The position numbers and the translations under genes were made by a program. The notes beneath the pieces were generated by a model, which ran no database searches, was not told the DNA's origin, and worked only from the letters and a program-made list of their open reading frames with translations. Shown piece by piece: positions 42,172 through 51,782 of a stretch of DNA of 51,782 bases (positions within the stretch are counted from its first letter, which is position 1; each line of letters starts with the position of its first letter). This DNA is from Nitrospirota bacterium (lineage in GTDB: Bacteria > Nitrospirota > Thermodesulfovibrionia > Thermodesulfovibrionales > JdFR-85): NCBI GenBank assembly GCA_035873375.1, contig JAYWMQ010000053.1, forward strand, positions 1 to 51,782. The letters are read 5' to 3'.

Positions 42172-45100
42172 TGAGAATCAAACGGCTTGACATCAAAGCA
42201 TACGGCCATTTTACTGATTTCCCGATCGACCTGTCCTCAGAACTGCCGGGACTTCACGTCATATTCGGACCAAATGAGGCAGGCAAAAGCACTGCCCTGA
42301 GAGCGCTCAAGGCCCTTTTTTACGGTATCGATGCGCGGACTCCTGACAACTTCCTGCACGACTACAGCAAGCTACTGATTGGAGGACACCTCGAAAATTC
42401 GAAGGGAGATTCTCTGGTCTTTTGGAGAAGAAAACGGAATATCGGCGATCTTCTTGATGCTGATATGGCTTTACTTGATGCCGGCACTCTTAATGATTTT
42501 CTGGCAGGTGTGGGAGAGCCCCTTTTTGACTCCCTTTTCGGCATTAACCATGAAACTCTGATCTCAGGAGGAAAGGACATCCTTGAACAGAAGGGGGATG
42601 TGGGGCAGGCCCTCTTTTCAGCGGGCGCCGGACTTTCGTCCCTGCACGGGATTATTGAAGCTCTGGAGAAGGAAGGTGCAGACCTCTTTAAGGCTGGAGG
42701 AAGTAAGCCTGAAATAAATAAGACGACAAAACACTTTCAGTCCTTAAAGAAAGAGATTCGTGTTCTGTCTCTACCCGGCAGCAAATGGAAAAAACAGGAA
42801 GACCTCTTTGAAACAGCATCTGCTCAGCTTGTTAAAGCTGAACAGGAGCGAAATAATTGCCGTGCGGAGCTGGAACGGCTCAGAAGACTGAAGCGCGCAA
42901 TGCCGTATCTGTCCGGAAGGCGCGATATGCTGGAGAAGTTGAATGCCTTGGGGTCTCTGGATCACCTGCCTGGAAACTTTCTGGATAGCCTATCGGAAAT
43001 TCGTAATGACATTGATGAGTTCGGTAAAAAGCTAAGTGATGCTGAGTCCCTAAAGGAGAGTCTTGAGGAGAAGATAGCCGATTGTGCTGTTCGACAGGAA
43101 CTCCTTAATCAGGCGGAAACGGTCGATGCATTGCATCAGCGGCTGGGAACACGACTGCAGGCAAAGAAGGACAAGCCAGGGGTTCATGACCAGATGATCC
43201 GTTACAGGACAAAGGCCGCAACCCTGCTGAATCATGTTGTTCCCGGCCTTGAAATTTCCCGTATTAATGAAATAAAGCCTTTCATCGATAAAAGACAGGA
43301 CATACTCAAACTTGGCAATCGATATGCCGGAATTAAGAAAAGCCTGAGGCAGGCTGAAAAGCTGGTTAAAGATCTAACGGGTTCACTCATGAAGACCAAA
43401 ACCGATCTGGAAACGCTACCTGCTTATACAGAGATGTCGGGGCTGGCCTCGGCAGTTAAAAGTACGCGTAAAGCCGGGGACATAGACCAGCATATCCGGG
43501 GTCTGGATCTGGAGATTAAAAACCACCGAGCCTCTGCGGAAACCGAGACGAAACAGCTTGTCCCCTGGGAAAGTCAGATTGATGATCTTCTTTCTCTTCC
43601 CATTCCTTCTCTCGATACGGTGAATAAATTTGCTGATGATATTCGGGACACCTCTGAGACAGTCCGAAACGTAGAAGAAAAACTACAGGGGGCTCAGGAA
43701 GATATTGACCGAATTAAATCCGAGCTTGGAGAAATGGAAAAAGCCGGAGCTGTACCTACAGTTGAGGAATTGGATCAGGTGCGTGACAGTCGTGATCAGT
43801 TGTGGCAGATTGTCAGGCGGGACTGGCTGAAGAAAGAAGATATCGCAGAGGAGCTGAAAAAGCTTGGATTAAGTAAAGAACTTCCAGAGGCTTATGAAGA
43901 AGGAGTCAGGAATGCGGATGATGTTTCCGACCACCTTCGTACTGAGGCAGAGCGGGTCCACAAGTATGCGCACCTGACAGCCGAGGCAGAAAAACTTGAT
44001 AAACAGATTCAACGATTACAAGAATCAGGAGACAAAGCTGCTGAGCGTCTGATCCAAATAGAGAAAGCCTGGAAGGAAATATGGCACAGCTGCGGTATAA
44101 CGCCCTTATCACCCGGAGAGATGAGAGGCTGGATCGAGCGCTGTCAGGAAATTCAGAGAATGCTTAAAGACCAGATGGATAAGATGGAGCAAAAACAAAA
44201 CCTGGTTGATCAGCGTCAGGGCCTTTTGGTGCTGCTTGTCAGCGAACTGAAAGACATAGGTAAAGACAAAAAATTTCAGAGTGATGATATAGAGCCGACT
44301 ATTGCCTATGCGGAACAGCTTCTTGAGGAACTGAAAGGAAATAACAATCAAAGGCATTCGCTGGAAAAAGACATTAACAGGATTCAGAGAGATATTGAGC
44401 CTGCAAGAAAAGAATTAGAAACCAGTAAAAGTGCAATGGATAGCTGGCATAAAGACTGGAAGGAACCTATGGAAGGTATCGGGCTTCCTGAAGACACCAC
44501 TCCGGAAGACGCGGTTGAAGCTCTGGAAAACCTGAGGGATTGTCTTGAGCAACTCGGAAAGGCTGAAGAATCTAAACAAAGGATAGATGCTATGGATAAG
44601 TTTAAGGATGAGTTTTCCGGAGATGTTCAGGTTCTCGTAGAATCCGTTGCACCGGAGATCAACGATCTGCCTCCGGAGCAGGCAGTGGTCAAGCTTCAGT
44701 CCATGCTGAAAGAAGCGAGAGCCCTGGCCACAAAAAGAGATGGTTTCATGGAACGCGTGGAAGCTACTGAAGAAGATATACGCCTGGCTAAAGTAGAGCT
44801 TGATCGGGCTATGGAAAAAATTGATGAACTGAAAAAAACTGCACGATGCGAAAATGATGAGCAGTTATATGAGATTGAGAGAAATTTTCGGGAATTAGTT
44901 GATTTAAAGGAAAAATTAAGCCAGGTTGAAGAGACGCTTGCCGGCATTGCTGAGGGAGTACCGCTTGAAGAGTTGGACAAACAAAGCCTGGATGTAGATC
45001 CTGATGGCCTGCCCGGCAAGATTGATACAATGGAGAGACAGCTTAAGGATGAACTTGACCCGCTGATCCAAAAGCTGTCAGAGGATAAGGGTGAGGCACG

Positions 45101-45689
45101 CACCATACTGCAACAGATGGACGGCAGCGGAAAGGCTGCTGAAAAAGAGGAGGAGGCCCAACAGGCTCTGACAAAAGTCAGACGCCTCGCCGATAACTAT
45201 GTTCGTCTCAGAATTGCAGCTCTGGTCCTCAAGAGGGAGGTTGACCGTTACCGGCAGGAGAACCAGGACCCGATCCTGAAAATCGCTGCCCGTTACTTTT
45301 CTAAACTGACCCTGAAAGCATTTTCAGGTCTCAGGTCTGATATTGACGATAGCGGCAAGCCGATTCTTGTTGGAGTCTGCCCTGATGGCAGTTTCAAGAC
45401 TGTTCAGGAAATGAGCTCGGGTACACGGGACCAGCTCTACCTTGCATTGAGACTGGCGACACTTGAGTGGCGGGTTGAAAAGCATGAGCCGATGCCGTTC
45501 ATTGCAGATGACATCCTTGTCAACTTTGATGACGCCCGAGCCGAGGCAACTCTAAAGGCATTGGCTTCTCTGGCTGAAAAGAATCAGGTGATTCTCTTTA
45601 CACATCACCGGCAGATTGTTGAGAGTGCCGAAGCGCTTAAACTAAATAATCTCGTATTCATACACCCTCTCAGCAATATAACGAGTTAA
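42171..45689 (+). CDS. yhaN: YhaN/SbcC-like ATPase
   Basis: The 1172-aa SMC-like protein has Walker A GPNEAGKST at residues 33-41, a long coiled coil in the middle (repeated E/K/L heptads from about 200 to 950), and the C-terminal signature MSSGTRDQLYLALRLA with Walker B PFIADDILVNFDD. Sequence near the start (LFYGIDARTPDNFLHDY) is typical of the YhaN subgroup. It partners the YhaO nuclease in double-strand-end processing. It converges with bioD. Confidence 0.92.
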   Translation: MRIKRLDIKAYGHFTDFPIDLSSELPGLHVIFGPNEAGKSTALRALKALFYGIDARTPDNFLHDYSKLLIGGHLENSKGDSLVFWRRKRNIGDLLDADMALLDAGTLNDFLAGVGEPLFDSLFGINHETLISGGKDILEQKGDVGQALFSAGAGLSSLHGIIEALEKEGADLFKAGGSKPEINKTTKHFQSLKKEIRVLSLPGSKWKKQEDLFETASAQLVKAEQERNNCRAELERLRRLKRAMPYLSGRRDMLEKLNALGSLDHLPGNFLDSLSEIRNDIDEFGKKLSDAESLKESLEEKIADCAVRQELLNQAETVDALHQRLGTRLQAKKDKPGVHDQMIRYRTKAATLLNHVVPGLEISRINEIKPFIDKRQDILKLGNRYAGIKKSLRQAEKLVKDLTGSLMKTKTDLETLPAYTEMSGLASAVKSTRKAGDIDQHIRGLDLEIKNHRASAETETKQLVPWESQIDDLLSLPIPSLDTVNKFADDIRDTSETVRNVEEKLQGAQEDIDRIKSELGEMEKAGAVPTVEELDQVRDSRDQLWQIVRRDWLKKEDIAEELKKLGLSKELPEAYEEGVRNADDVSDHLRTEAERVHKYAHLTAEAEKLDKQIQRLQESGDKAAERLIQIEKAWKEIWHSCGITPLSPGEMRGWIERCQEIQRMLKDQMDKMEQKQNLVDQRQGLLVLLVSELKDIGKDKKFQSDDIEPTIAYAEQLLEELKGNNNQRHSLEKDINRIQRDIEPARKELETSKSAMDSWHKDWKEPMEGIGLPEDTTPEDAVEALENLRDCLEQLGKAEESKQRIDAMDKFKDEFSGDVQVLVESVAPEINDLPPEQAVVKLQSMLKEARALATKRDGFMERVEATEEDIRLAKVELDRAMEKIDELKKTARCENDEQLYEIERNFRELVDLKEKLSQVEETLAGIAEGVPLEELDKQSLDVDPDGLPGKIDTMERQLKDELDPLIQKLSEDKGEARTILQQMDGSGKAAEKEEEAQQALTKVRRLADNYVRLRIAALVLKREVDRYRQENQDPILKIAARYFSKLTLKAFSGLRSDIDDSGKPILVGVCPDGSFKTVQEMSSGTRDQLYLALRLATLEWRVEKHEPMPFIADDILVNFDDARAEATLKALASLAEKNQVILFTHHRQIVESAEALKLNNLVFIHPLSNITS

Positions 45690-45747
45690 TGATTTTAAAC
45701 CTGCATGCGCAGCAGGGGCTGGGTCTCCACGCCCTTCACCCTCATAA

Positions 45748-47148
<1,401 letters not shown>

Positions 47149-47164
<16 letters not shown>

Positions 47165-48297
47165 TCCCGTGCCTCCTTCAGTCTCTTTATAAGAAGATCC
47201 AGATCTTCTTCTGTATGAACTGCGGACACTGTAACCCTCACCCTTGGAGTCCTGACCGTCGGTTGCCTGATTGCAGGTGCATAAATCCCCCGGCTCATCA
47301 AAAACTCCGAAAGACCAACGGCTGACCGGTTATCTTTGAGCACAAGAGGCACAATCGGGGTCTGAGACAAGCCTGTATCTACACCAATCGAATGAAGTCC
47401 ACGGACAAGGCAGTTCCTGTTCTTCCAGAGCCTCTCCACCAGGGAGGGGTCATCAAGAATAATATTGACTGCCTCAATAGAGGCAGCGACGAGATGTGCC
47501 GGAAGTGCAGTAGAGTACATAAGCGTCCTTGAAGTGTTTATCAGCCATTCGGTTACAACCCCCGTAGCTGCAACAAAGGCACCACAGGAGCCCACAGCCT
47601 TCGAAAGGGTTCCCATCTGTATTATAAAGGGCTCGGGAGAAAGACCGAAGTGACCGAGCGCCCCCTTCCCTCCTCCAAGAACACCCGTGCCATGCGCATC
47701 GTCTATATAAAGGATTGCATCATACCTGAAAGCCAATTCCCGCAATTCTCCTAAAGGGGCAATATCTCCATCCATGCTGAAGACAGAGTCTGTGATTATC
47801 ACTGATTTTCCCTTTCTGTGTCTGTGCAACAGCCCATTGAGGTGCTCCATATCATTATGCCTGTATATAAAGAGACGTGCCCTGCTGAGACGGCACCCAT
47901 CTATAAGGCTGGCATGATTGAGCTCATCACTGAAGATCGTTGTATTGCCGTCGGATATTGCAGGGATAACTCCGGTGTTTGCCGCATATCCGGAACCGAA
48001 TATGACGGATGCCTCTGTACCCTTGAGTCTTGATACAAGAGATTCAAGCCTCCGGTGAAGAACTGTTCCACCAGATATGAGTCTCGATGCACCGCTGCCG
48101 GTCCCATACTCTTCAACAGCCCGGACAACGGCCTCTCTTATGGAGGGATGATTGCAAAGGCCAAGGTAATCGTTAGAGGAGAAATTAATCAGGGACCCTC
48201 TCCCCGTCTTTATTACCCTGCCCTGAGGGGAATACCTGTCGCTTATACTCCTGAAAAGCCCCTCATGTATTAACCCTTCAAGCCTTTTTTCAAACAC
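47149..48297 (-). CDS. bioF: 8-amino-7-oxononanoate synthase
   Basis: BioF condenses pimeloyl thioester with alanine in biotin synthesis using PLP. The 382-aa protein has NFSSNDYLGL at the start, ASVIFGSGYAANTGVI, YIDDAHGTGVLGG, and GTLSKAVGSCGAF with the PLP lysine. Length is normal. It is the first of three overlapping genes. No BirA operator was seen upstream. Confidence 0.95.
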
Positions 48298-48429
48298 GGG
48301 ATATTTTACCAGAAGGGAACACAGTATTGTTGGGTATTACTGACCTCAGAGGATAAAGCACACGTCCTGGCGTCACGCATCACAGGCAAGATTGCAGACA
48401 GGAACCCTGTCATCTCTCCATCGCTATTT

Positions 48430-48457
48430 TTGATACAACGGGCAAATATGCTATACT
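48430..48457 (+). promoter_or_regulatory. Promoter for ftsB and chemosensory genes
   Basis: TTGATA (48430-48435), 16-bp spacer, TATACT (48452-48457); about 30 bp before the ftsB ATG at 48490. Confidence 0.6.
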
Positions 48458-48489
48458 TTATGAAAATTATGATATAATGGTCTATAGTT

Positions 48490-48813
48490 ATGTATCCTCA
48501 GAACCTGCTCAGGAAACAGGTAGTTAATGAGAGGAAGAAGCAGTCGATAGTCTGCTTTACCGTCCTGCTGATGTTTATCTTTTATCTGGCCTGGGTACTC
48601 TTGTTTGATGAAAATGGGGTTGTAAAGTTTTTTGAACTCAAGGCAAGACGCACAACGGTAATCGGCGAGGTTGCGGAGCTGCAGAAGGAGAATGTAAAGC
48701 TGAATGAGGAGATAACGTTGCTGAAAGAAAACCCCTTCTACATAGAAAAACACGCCCGTGAAGATATGAATCTCTCCAGACCTGATGAGTATATTTTCAT
48801 TTTTGATAAATAA
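48490..48813 (+). CDS. ftsB: Septum formation initiator, FtsB/DivIC family
   Basis: A 107-aa protein with a short cytoplasmic start, one membrane helix (CFTVLLMFIFYLAWVLLF), a coiled coil (EVAELQKENVKLNEEITLLKE) and the YIEKHAREDMNLSRPDEYIF end. This matches FtsB, which with FtsL and FtsQ activates septal wall synthesis. Gene order with a signalling cluster is unusual but spacing (18 bp) suggests one transcript. Confidence 0.9.
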   Translation: MYPQNLLRKQVVNERKKQSIVCFTVLLMFIFYLAWVLLFDENGVVKFFELKARRTTVIGEVAELQKENVKLNEEITLLKENPFYIEKHAREDMNLSRPDEYIFIFDK

Positions 48814-48831
48814 CCCCCGTATGGAGGCAGT

Positions 48832-50103
48832 ATGGGAAAAAAGAAGTCTGTTCTTATTGTAGATGACTCTCTCACTGTCAGGAGGTTGGTGGAAGTGGTT
48901 CTGTCAAGGGAAGGCTATGAGGTTTATACCGCCCCTGATGGTGACGAAGGACTTGAAATCGCAAGAAAGGTCATACCTTCAATAATACTCGTTGATTTTG
49001 TAATGCCGAGGATGAACGGGTATAAACTCTGTAAACTTATACGTTCCGACCGCAAGCTGAAGGATATCCCCCTGATACTGATAACCTCCAAGGGGGAGGA
49101 TGTAGGGCAGTCCTTTGAAGAGAAATTCTGTGTCCTCCATTATTTTCAGAAGCCCTTTGAACCCGACGAGCTTATAGAAAAGATAAACGAGGTTCTGGGT
49201 GTTCAGGAAGGGGCTCCGGATAAAACGGTTATATCTGCACCATTGGATACAGAGGGGGAATTAATTGAAGGCATAGACAAACTGTTACGTTATTATTTCG
49301 AGAAAGAATTCAGGGTTATGCTCAAAACCCTTATGGTTGAAGTCCTCAAGGAGACCGAGGTTGCCCGTTCTACCGGACTGATAATCTCAGGTGAGCTGAG
49401 GTATCTTACAGTTGCAGATGTCCTGCAATTCATAGGAATGCTGAATCTATCAGGCAGACTCTCGGTAGTCTCATCGAATCTCAACTCCGAGATATACCTG
49501 GAAAGGGGACAGATTGTCTTCTCCACCATAAGCAAACCCGGCTACAGGACATTTCTTACAGACCTTCTCGTTGAAGAAAAAAAACTAAAAAAGAAAGATT
49601 TAAAAAACATTGTCGCGGAGGCAAAAAAACTGAACCTGCCGGTGGGAAGGGTACTCGTCCAGAAAGGCTCTATTACAGACGATGAACTTATGGGCTACCT
49701 GAAACGCCTGACTGAAGACGCAATATTTCATACGCTCGCAGCGACTTCCGGCCACTTCTATCTCGAAGAGACACCCCTGCCCCTGAACATGAGTGACATA
49801 AAATTCAGGCTGTCAACGAGTGCAACCATTCTTGATGGACTCAGAAAACTGGATGAAAGCAGGCTTGCTGCGGAGATATTCAGAAGTGACGATATGATCC
49901 CCCTGAGATTAATAACCAATGAGGACGCACTTGAGGGCATTACCCTTGAGGATAAGGAACTCAGGATATTCTCACTCATTGATGGTAAAACGAGATTGAA
50001 GGATATTATAATTAAAAGCAAGATTGACGAACTGGAGGCAAAGAGGATTTGTTATTCCCTGCAAAAGATTGGGCTATTAAAGATAAAGGATGAGAGGAGG
50101 TGA
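48832..50103 (+). CDS. REC-PATAN (DUF4388) response regulator
   Basis: The 423-aa protein has an N-terminal receiver (IVDDSLTVR, LVDFVMPRMNG with phosphoacceptor Asp, LITSKG, YFQKPFEPDE), a PATAN/DUF4388 domain (LRYLTVADVLQFIGMLNLSGRLSVV...IYLERGQIVFS), and a C-terminal helical portion. PATAN regulators control pilus-based motility in cyanobacteria and deltaproteobacteria. It heads the chemosensory genes. Confidence 0.9.
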   Translation: MGKKKSVLIVDDSLTVRRLVEVVLSREGYEVYTAPDGDEGLEIARKVIPSIILVDFVMPRMNGYKLCKLIRSDRKLKDIPLILITSKGEDVGQSFEEKFCVLHYFQKPFEPDELIEKINEVLGVQEGAPDKTVISAPLDTEGELIEGIDKLLRYYFEKEFRVMLKTLMVEVLKETEVARSTGLIISGELRYLTVADVLQFIGMLNLSGRLSVVSSNLNSEIYLERGQIVFSTISKPGYRTFLTDLLVEEKKLKKKDLKNIVAEAKKLNLPVGRVLVQKGSITDDELMGYLKRLTEDAIFHTLAATSGHFYLEETPLPLNMSDIKFRLSTSATILDGLRKLDESRLAAEIFRSDDMIPLRLITNEDALEGITLEDKELRIFSLIDGKTRLKDIIIKSKIDELEAKRICYSLQKIGLLKIKDERR

Positions 50104-50109
50104 GCTTAG

Positions 50110-50478
50110 ATGGCAAGGATTCTCGTAGCAGAAGACAGTATTACCGACCTTCAGTTTATAAAAAATGCCTTGAAGGAGACCGGTTATGAGATACTGACTG
50201 CATCAAACGGAGATGAGGCCGAACAAAAGGTGAGGTCGGAAGTGGTGGATCTGATAATACTTGATGTGGTTATGCCTAAAAAGAATGGCTTCCAGGTATG
50301 CAGGTCTCTTAAAAGAGATGAAAAATACAGACACATCCCTATTATTCTGATTACATCCAAGACACAGGACAGTGACAGGTTCTGGGGATTAAAGCAGGGA
50401 GCTGATGAATATGTTACAAAGCCCTTTGAGCCAACAGATCTTTTAGAGGCGGTAAAAAAACACCTCATGAGTAGATAA
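50110..50478 (+). CDS. Single-domain response regulator (PilH/PilG-like)
   Basis: A 122-aa receiver: AEDSITD, LDVVMPKKNG with phosphoacceptor Asp, LITSKTQDSD and YVTKPFEPTDL. It has no output domain. Its place between a PATAN regulator and CheW matches Pil/Frz-type chemosensory operons, where it would act on pilus motors or as a phosphate sink. Confidence 0.93.
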   Translation: MARILVAEDSITDLQFIKNALKETGYEILTASNGDEAEQKVRSEVVDLIILDVVMPKKNGFQVCRSLKRDEKYRHIPIILITSKTQDSDRFWGLKQGADEYVTKPFEPTDLLEAVKKHLMSR

Positions 50479-50514
50479 CAGTGAAATTCAGTCCAATGAG
50501 GAAGACATTGCAAA

Positions 50515-50910
50515 ATGGTTGAAAATATAGAAAACTCAGGCACTCCGGAAAAGGAGTATGCTACTCCCGAATTAAAGGCCTGTATATTTTCTGTCGGCGC
50601 GCAGGAGTTTTCAGTAGACATGGCCTATCTAAAGGGAATAGCGGAGCTTTCAGATATCTCCCCCCTGCCTCTCAGTCCCCCTTACATAGAGGGGCTTACA
50701 TCCCTGAGAGGAGAGGCCGTGCCCGTTGTGAATCTCGCCACCCTGAAGGAGCTTCAGGAAGAAAAGGCTAAAGAAAGGTGGCTGATAGTGCTTGAGGTGG
50801 AGAGGACTCTTTTTGGAATTATTGCAAACGAGATGCCGGATCTGGCCGCAGATTACAGAGGTGAGTTTATTGATGTCCCGGAATTTTTTGAAACATACAG
50901 GTTGAGGTAA
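50515..50910 (+). CDS. cheW: CheW-like adaptor
   Basis: The 131-aa SH3-like adaptor has IFSVGAQEFSVDMAYLKGI, the SPPYIEGLTSLRGEAVPVVNL signature, and FGIIANEM. It couples receptors to the CheA kinase. Its stop overlaps the next start by one base (TAATG). Confidence 0.93.
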   Translation: MVENIENSGTPEKEYATPELKACIFSVGAQEFSVDMAYLKGIAELSDISPLPLSPPYIEGLTSLRGEAVPVVNLATLKELQEEKAKERWLIVLEVERTLFGIIANEMPDLAADYRGEFIDVPEFFETYRLR

Positions 50911-51782
50911 TGGCAGAAAAGGGTTTACGCGATTTCTTTCTTGCAGAGGCGGAAGAACACCTGGTTGTCCTTGAAAAAGGATTCCTTAAACTGGAAAAGA
51001 ACCCTTCGGAACTTTCCGGCATACAGGAGCTTTTCAGGGCTGCTCACACCCTTAAGGGTTCCGCTGCACTTGTCAAACTTGATACCACAAGCAAGGTTGC
51101 ACATAACCTCGAAGATGTCCTTGAGTCAATCCGGGACGGCAATACCCCCGTTACCAGACCGGTCGTTGACTGGCTTCTCCATACCCTTGATGCCATAAAA
51201 CTCCTCATATCGGAAATAACACTTGGAAATCCTGAAACAAGAGAAGTTGCCGCTGAAGTCGAGGAAAGCCTTAAAGAAATCCTTTCCGGGGAAAAGACTG
51301 CAAAGAGTATCTCTGTCAAGAAAGAAAAGGCTGTACCCGAAAAGAGGCAGGTGCCCCGGAGAAAAGAAGACGTCGAGGTACTGTCGAATTACGTCAGAGT
51401 TCATGTTGATAACATAGAACGGATGATGAACCTCGTAGGTGAGTTAACAATCCTGAAAAATTATCTACTTTCTGAAACAAGGGGAATATTAGATATTAAA
51501 GACGAAATCGAGTATGCCGGCAGCAGGCTAACAAAGGAAATAGATGACTTCAACAGCAAATACGCTTATTCCATTCCGGACAAGATTACATATGTGGATG
51601 CACTACTTGAAGATTTCAGGGAACTCGAGTTTGACAGGTATGATGAGCTGAATCTCTTTACCAACAAGCTCCACGAGATAATGGATGATATAACGGAGGC
51701 ACTTAAAGACTCCGCCAATTTCCTTGTTCGGTTTTCGGATCATATCAGGATGATCGACAGGATCAATATGGATATGAGAGAG
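50910..51782 (+). CDS. cheA: CheA/ChpA-type histidine kinase, 3' end beyond window
   Basis: The 291 visible codons start with an HPt domain with phosphorylated H46 in FRAAHTLKGS. A linker follows, then the dimerisation domain begins (VRVHVDNIERMMNLVGELTILKN) with an insert ending FDRYDELNLFTNKLHEIMDDI, a feature of ChpA/PilL-type hybrids. The kinase, CheW-like and possible receiver domains lie past the edge. No chemoreceptor gene is between CheW and this kinase. Confidence 0.92.
   Translation, partial: MAEKGLRDFFLAEAEEHLVVLEKGFLKLEKNPSELSGIQELFRAAHTLKGSAALVKLDTTSKVAHNLEDVLESIRDGNTPVTRPVVDWLLHTLDAIKLLISEITLGNPETREVAAEVEESLKEILSGEKTAKSISVKKEKAVPEKRQVPRRKEDVEVLSNYVRVHVDNIERMMNLVGELTILKNYLLSETRGILDIKDEIEYAGSRLTKEIDDFNSKYAYSIPDKITYVDALLEDFRELEFDRYDELNLFTNKLHEIMDDITEALKDSANFLVRFSDHIRMIDRINMDMRE

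Noticed and set aside
45700-45716. CCTGC/GCAGG hairpin as terminator between yhaN and bioD
   Set aside because: Only a 5-bp stem with no T tract on either side.
48298-48489. BirA operator upstream of bioF
   Set aside because: No sequence resembling the paired TTGTAAAC/GTTTACAA arms was found.

Overview
The window looks like a chromosomal segment of a Gram-negative, probably anaerobic bacterium with medium GC. The gene set fits Nitrospirota (a Thermodesulfovibrionia-like lineage) best. It has a ResB/CcsB System II cytochrome c maturation pair, a futalosine-pathway menaquinone gene (mqnD), an archaemetzincin, a Pil/Frz-type chemosensory cluster, and dispersed intergenic palindromes of the kind common in that group. 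The taxonomic call is an inference; there is no 16S gene here.

Left arm (1-7541), accessory and partly decayed, mostly minus strand. It holds a truncated XRE gene, a symmetric six-half-site repeat array centred on 520, a class II Fic protein whose ATG overlaps the stop of a 35-residue tail resembling the C-terminus of HsdM, a zinc-ribbon-like hypothetical, repeat-rich noncoding DNA, a 1353-aa membrane KAP P-loop NTPase, and a 63-codon remnant of a MITD1-type MIT_C (phospholipase D-like) domain cut off at a 124-bp inverted-repeat element. This arm abuts the 3' end of ssrA, a classic integration site.

Core block (7542-25154). ssrA and smpB, gatB, then the conserved translation/secretion operon trxA-ffh-rpsP-khpA-rimM-trmD-rplS-rnhB (right to left, with a clear promoter before trxA), two response regulators, ccsB-resB, a small membrane protein, zapA with a coiled-coil partner, and a UPF0158 gene. 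Plus-strand genes follow: a SEC-C peptide, a DUF2301-like membrane protein, a nucleotidyltransferase-like protein, TPM/LemA, mqnD and archaemetzincin. At 25185-25310 there is a strong promoter, about 90 nt of sequence with two C-rich hairpin loops, and a terminator: a good small-RNA candidate. A PAP2-GT83-like fusion gene follows.

Defence island (27642-40450), one long minus-strand gene series. In transcription order: a single-TRD HsdS-like protein, hsdM, higB, higA-ImmA, a tiny nuclease-like protein, full hsdS, a DUF2188 peptide, a 1121-aa STAND-type NTPase with an Mrr-like N-terminus, hsdR, and a YgjP-like metalloprotease. It therefore combines restriction-modification, a toxin-antitoxin pair with its own consensus promoter, and an Avs-like sensor ATPase. 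Two identical-consensus palindromes exactly 21 bp apart sit upstream of the first gene, which appears to be leaderless.

Right arm (40909-51782). A YhaO/YhaN (SbcD/SbcC-like) nuclease pair; a biotin operon (bioF, an SDR, bioD) on the minus strand; then plus-strand ftsB, a REC-PATAN regulator, a REC protein, CheW and the start of a CheA/ChpA-like kinase that runs off the window, with no chemoreceptor gene between CheW and CheA.
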